From: Acipenser ruthenus
Taxonomy: Eukaryota; Chordata; Actinopteri; Acipenseriformes; Acipenseridae
Length of the DNA: 64,000 bases
Assembly (NCBI RefSeq): GCF_902713425.1
Contig: NC_081201.1
Span: forward strand, 15,534,862 to 15,598,861
Reading direction: 5' to 3'
The notes below the pieces were generated by a model. It was given only the letters and a program-made list of their open reading frames with translations. It ran no database searches and had not been told where the DNA came from. Position numbers and translations under genes: made by a program. This document shows positions 63,143 to 64,000 of the stretch, one piece after another; position 1 is the stretch's first letter, and each line of letters starts with the position of its first letter.

Positions 63143-64000
63143 TACTCTTTTTATTGAGATTTTACAATTTTTTTCCATTTACACCCATTCATTTCATTCA
63201 TTTTACATTTCTTTTAAAGATGACATTCATGCATACAGACATACATTTTGTTTTAAAAGCATTTAAAATACATTTAAAAACACCAAGACAATCGTGCTTT
63301 GTACATGGTTAAAACAGACACAGATTAAAATCAACATGAAAAAAACCTGTGCTGCTTTAAAAAGTGACTGGGGAAAAAAAGAACCATCTATAAAAAAAAC
63401 AGTGCTTGTGAGGGCCGGGGAGTGCTCTCTAAAAAAGTTCAAAAGTGAACATAAAACAGAACAATAAAACTATAGAACTAAAACAGGGACAGGGGAAAAG
63501 GGACAGTGTATAAAACAATGAGTTAAAATTCTAAAATTAAAACACTTAAAATGTAACTTTTAATAGTTAACATTAAAAATCTTTTAGATACATAAACAAA
63601 ACAAAACAAAATCAAATAAACCATTCCAAATAAATCAAATAAAAATCCATAAAACAAACAAAAAGACTACATAAAACCAGGGCACCGTTCAAAAACGGTC
63701 ATGCCAGCTAAAAAGGGCGGAATGCTGGCATGACAAAATAAATAAAAGGCTTAGCGGTGCCCTGTAGTCCCGCTCCTAGGAGCTAGCGGTTCCAGTTTTT
63801 TCCTTCATTCCATCTTCACGTCCTGAAGTCCGGTGATCCTCCACTCCGCGCAGGCCTTGTCCTTCCCGAGGGTCCGGATGTCCAGAATTACAAAGTCCTT
63901 GATAAGAGTTTGTGCCCTTCTGGTCGTGGTGATAGTGTCTAGCTCCTGCTTGTGATAGACACAGACGTTACGGCCCTCCCACAGGATCTGCTTGACAACA
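63143..64000 (-). mobile_element. A6: U5-loop-inserted LINE (family A), 3' end only (runs off the window)
   Basis: The 3' UTR (63143-63804) with the same hairpins and the ORF2 end. It shows that the U5/A pattern continues right of the window. Confidence 0.9.
63805..64000 (-). CDS. A6 ORF2 C-terminus, partial
   Basis: The last ~64 codons of family A ORF2 (VVKQILWEGRNV to QDVKME), open and matching A2 except isolated changes. Intactness of the rest cannot be judged from here. Confidence 0.8.
   Translation of the reverse strand, partial: VVKQILWEGRNVCVYHKQELDTITTTRRAQTLIKDFVILDIRTLGKDKACAEWRITGLQDVKME

Noticed and set aside
1-64000. CRISPR-like or satellite interpretation of the repeated blocks
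   Set aside because: The repeats are 4-7 kb retrotransposon copies and ~1 kb snRNA units in a eukaryotic genome, not short regularly spaced repeats.

Overview
The window is a stretch of a tandem spliceosomal snRNA gene array from a vertebrate, most likely a ray-finned fish. A sturgeon or paddlefish is my best guess, from a tRNA-head SINE with an L2-like tail and a CR1 LINE of a kind I associate with those genomes; this is inference, not proof. All snRNA genes and nearly all mobile elements read on the minus strand. The ancestral repeat unit, read 5' to 3' on the minus strand, is U5 snRNA (~124 bp), a ~165 bp spacer, U2 snRNA (~189 bp), a ~390-460 bp spacer with a CT-rich tract and the U5 promoter, then the next U5. 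No host protein-coding gene was found.

Almost every snRNA gene is split by a sense-oriented APE-type non-LTR retrotransposon resembling the Tx1 clade. Two target sites are used. (1) U2 is cut at about nt 28-38, at the branch-point recognition sequence. The elements there are Keno-like: K1 (1-1076, partial), K2 (12666-18023), K3 (18940-28470), K4 (40058-43631), K5 (44558-49703) and K6 (57321-62865). They are clearly divergent lineages, and K elements with a preserved 3' end finish in poly(A). (2) U5 is cut inside the invariant loop I, after nt 36. One highly homogeneous family, called A here, occupies it: A1 (1349-5286, 5' truncated), A2 (5306-12043, both ORFs open), A3 (28758-35521), A4 (35575-39312, a K/A chimera), A5 (49983-56714) and A6 (63143-64000, partial). 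Family A has no poly(A) tail and carries a strongly structured 3' UTR. I do not recall a described U5-specific retrotransposon; this is the main candidate novelty.

No U2 gene is intact. Two U5 genes (39507-39630 and 43826-43949) are uninterrupted and keep an SPH/ZNF143-like distal element, loop I, the Sm site, the terminal hairpin and a consensus 3' box.

Secondary insertions are a near full-length CR1 LINE inside K3 (19264-23490), a tRNA-derived SINE in a U2-U5 spacer (18395-18659), and a solo LTR with a 5-bp target duplication inside K6 (60576-61208). Recombination scars include a duplicated ~1 kb unit (39083-40057 and 43402-44445), an in-frame ORF1/ORF2 chimera (36224-39259), and an element whose 5' flank is U5 and 3' flank is U2 (K2).

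How the parts relate: each retrotransposon makes an ORF1 RNA-binding protein with three CCHC knuckles and an ORF2 protein with an apurinic-like endonuclease, reverse transcriptase and C-terminal zinc motif. Because insertions lie in sense within transcribed snRNA sequence, snRNA promoters could drive the elements (inference).
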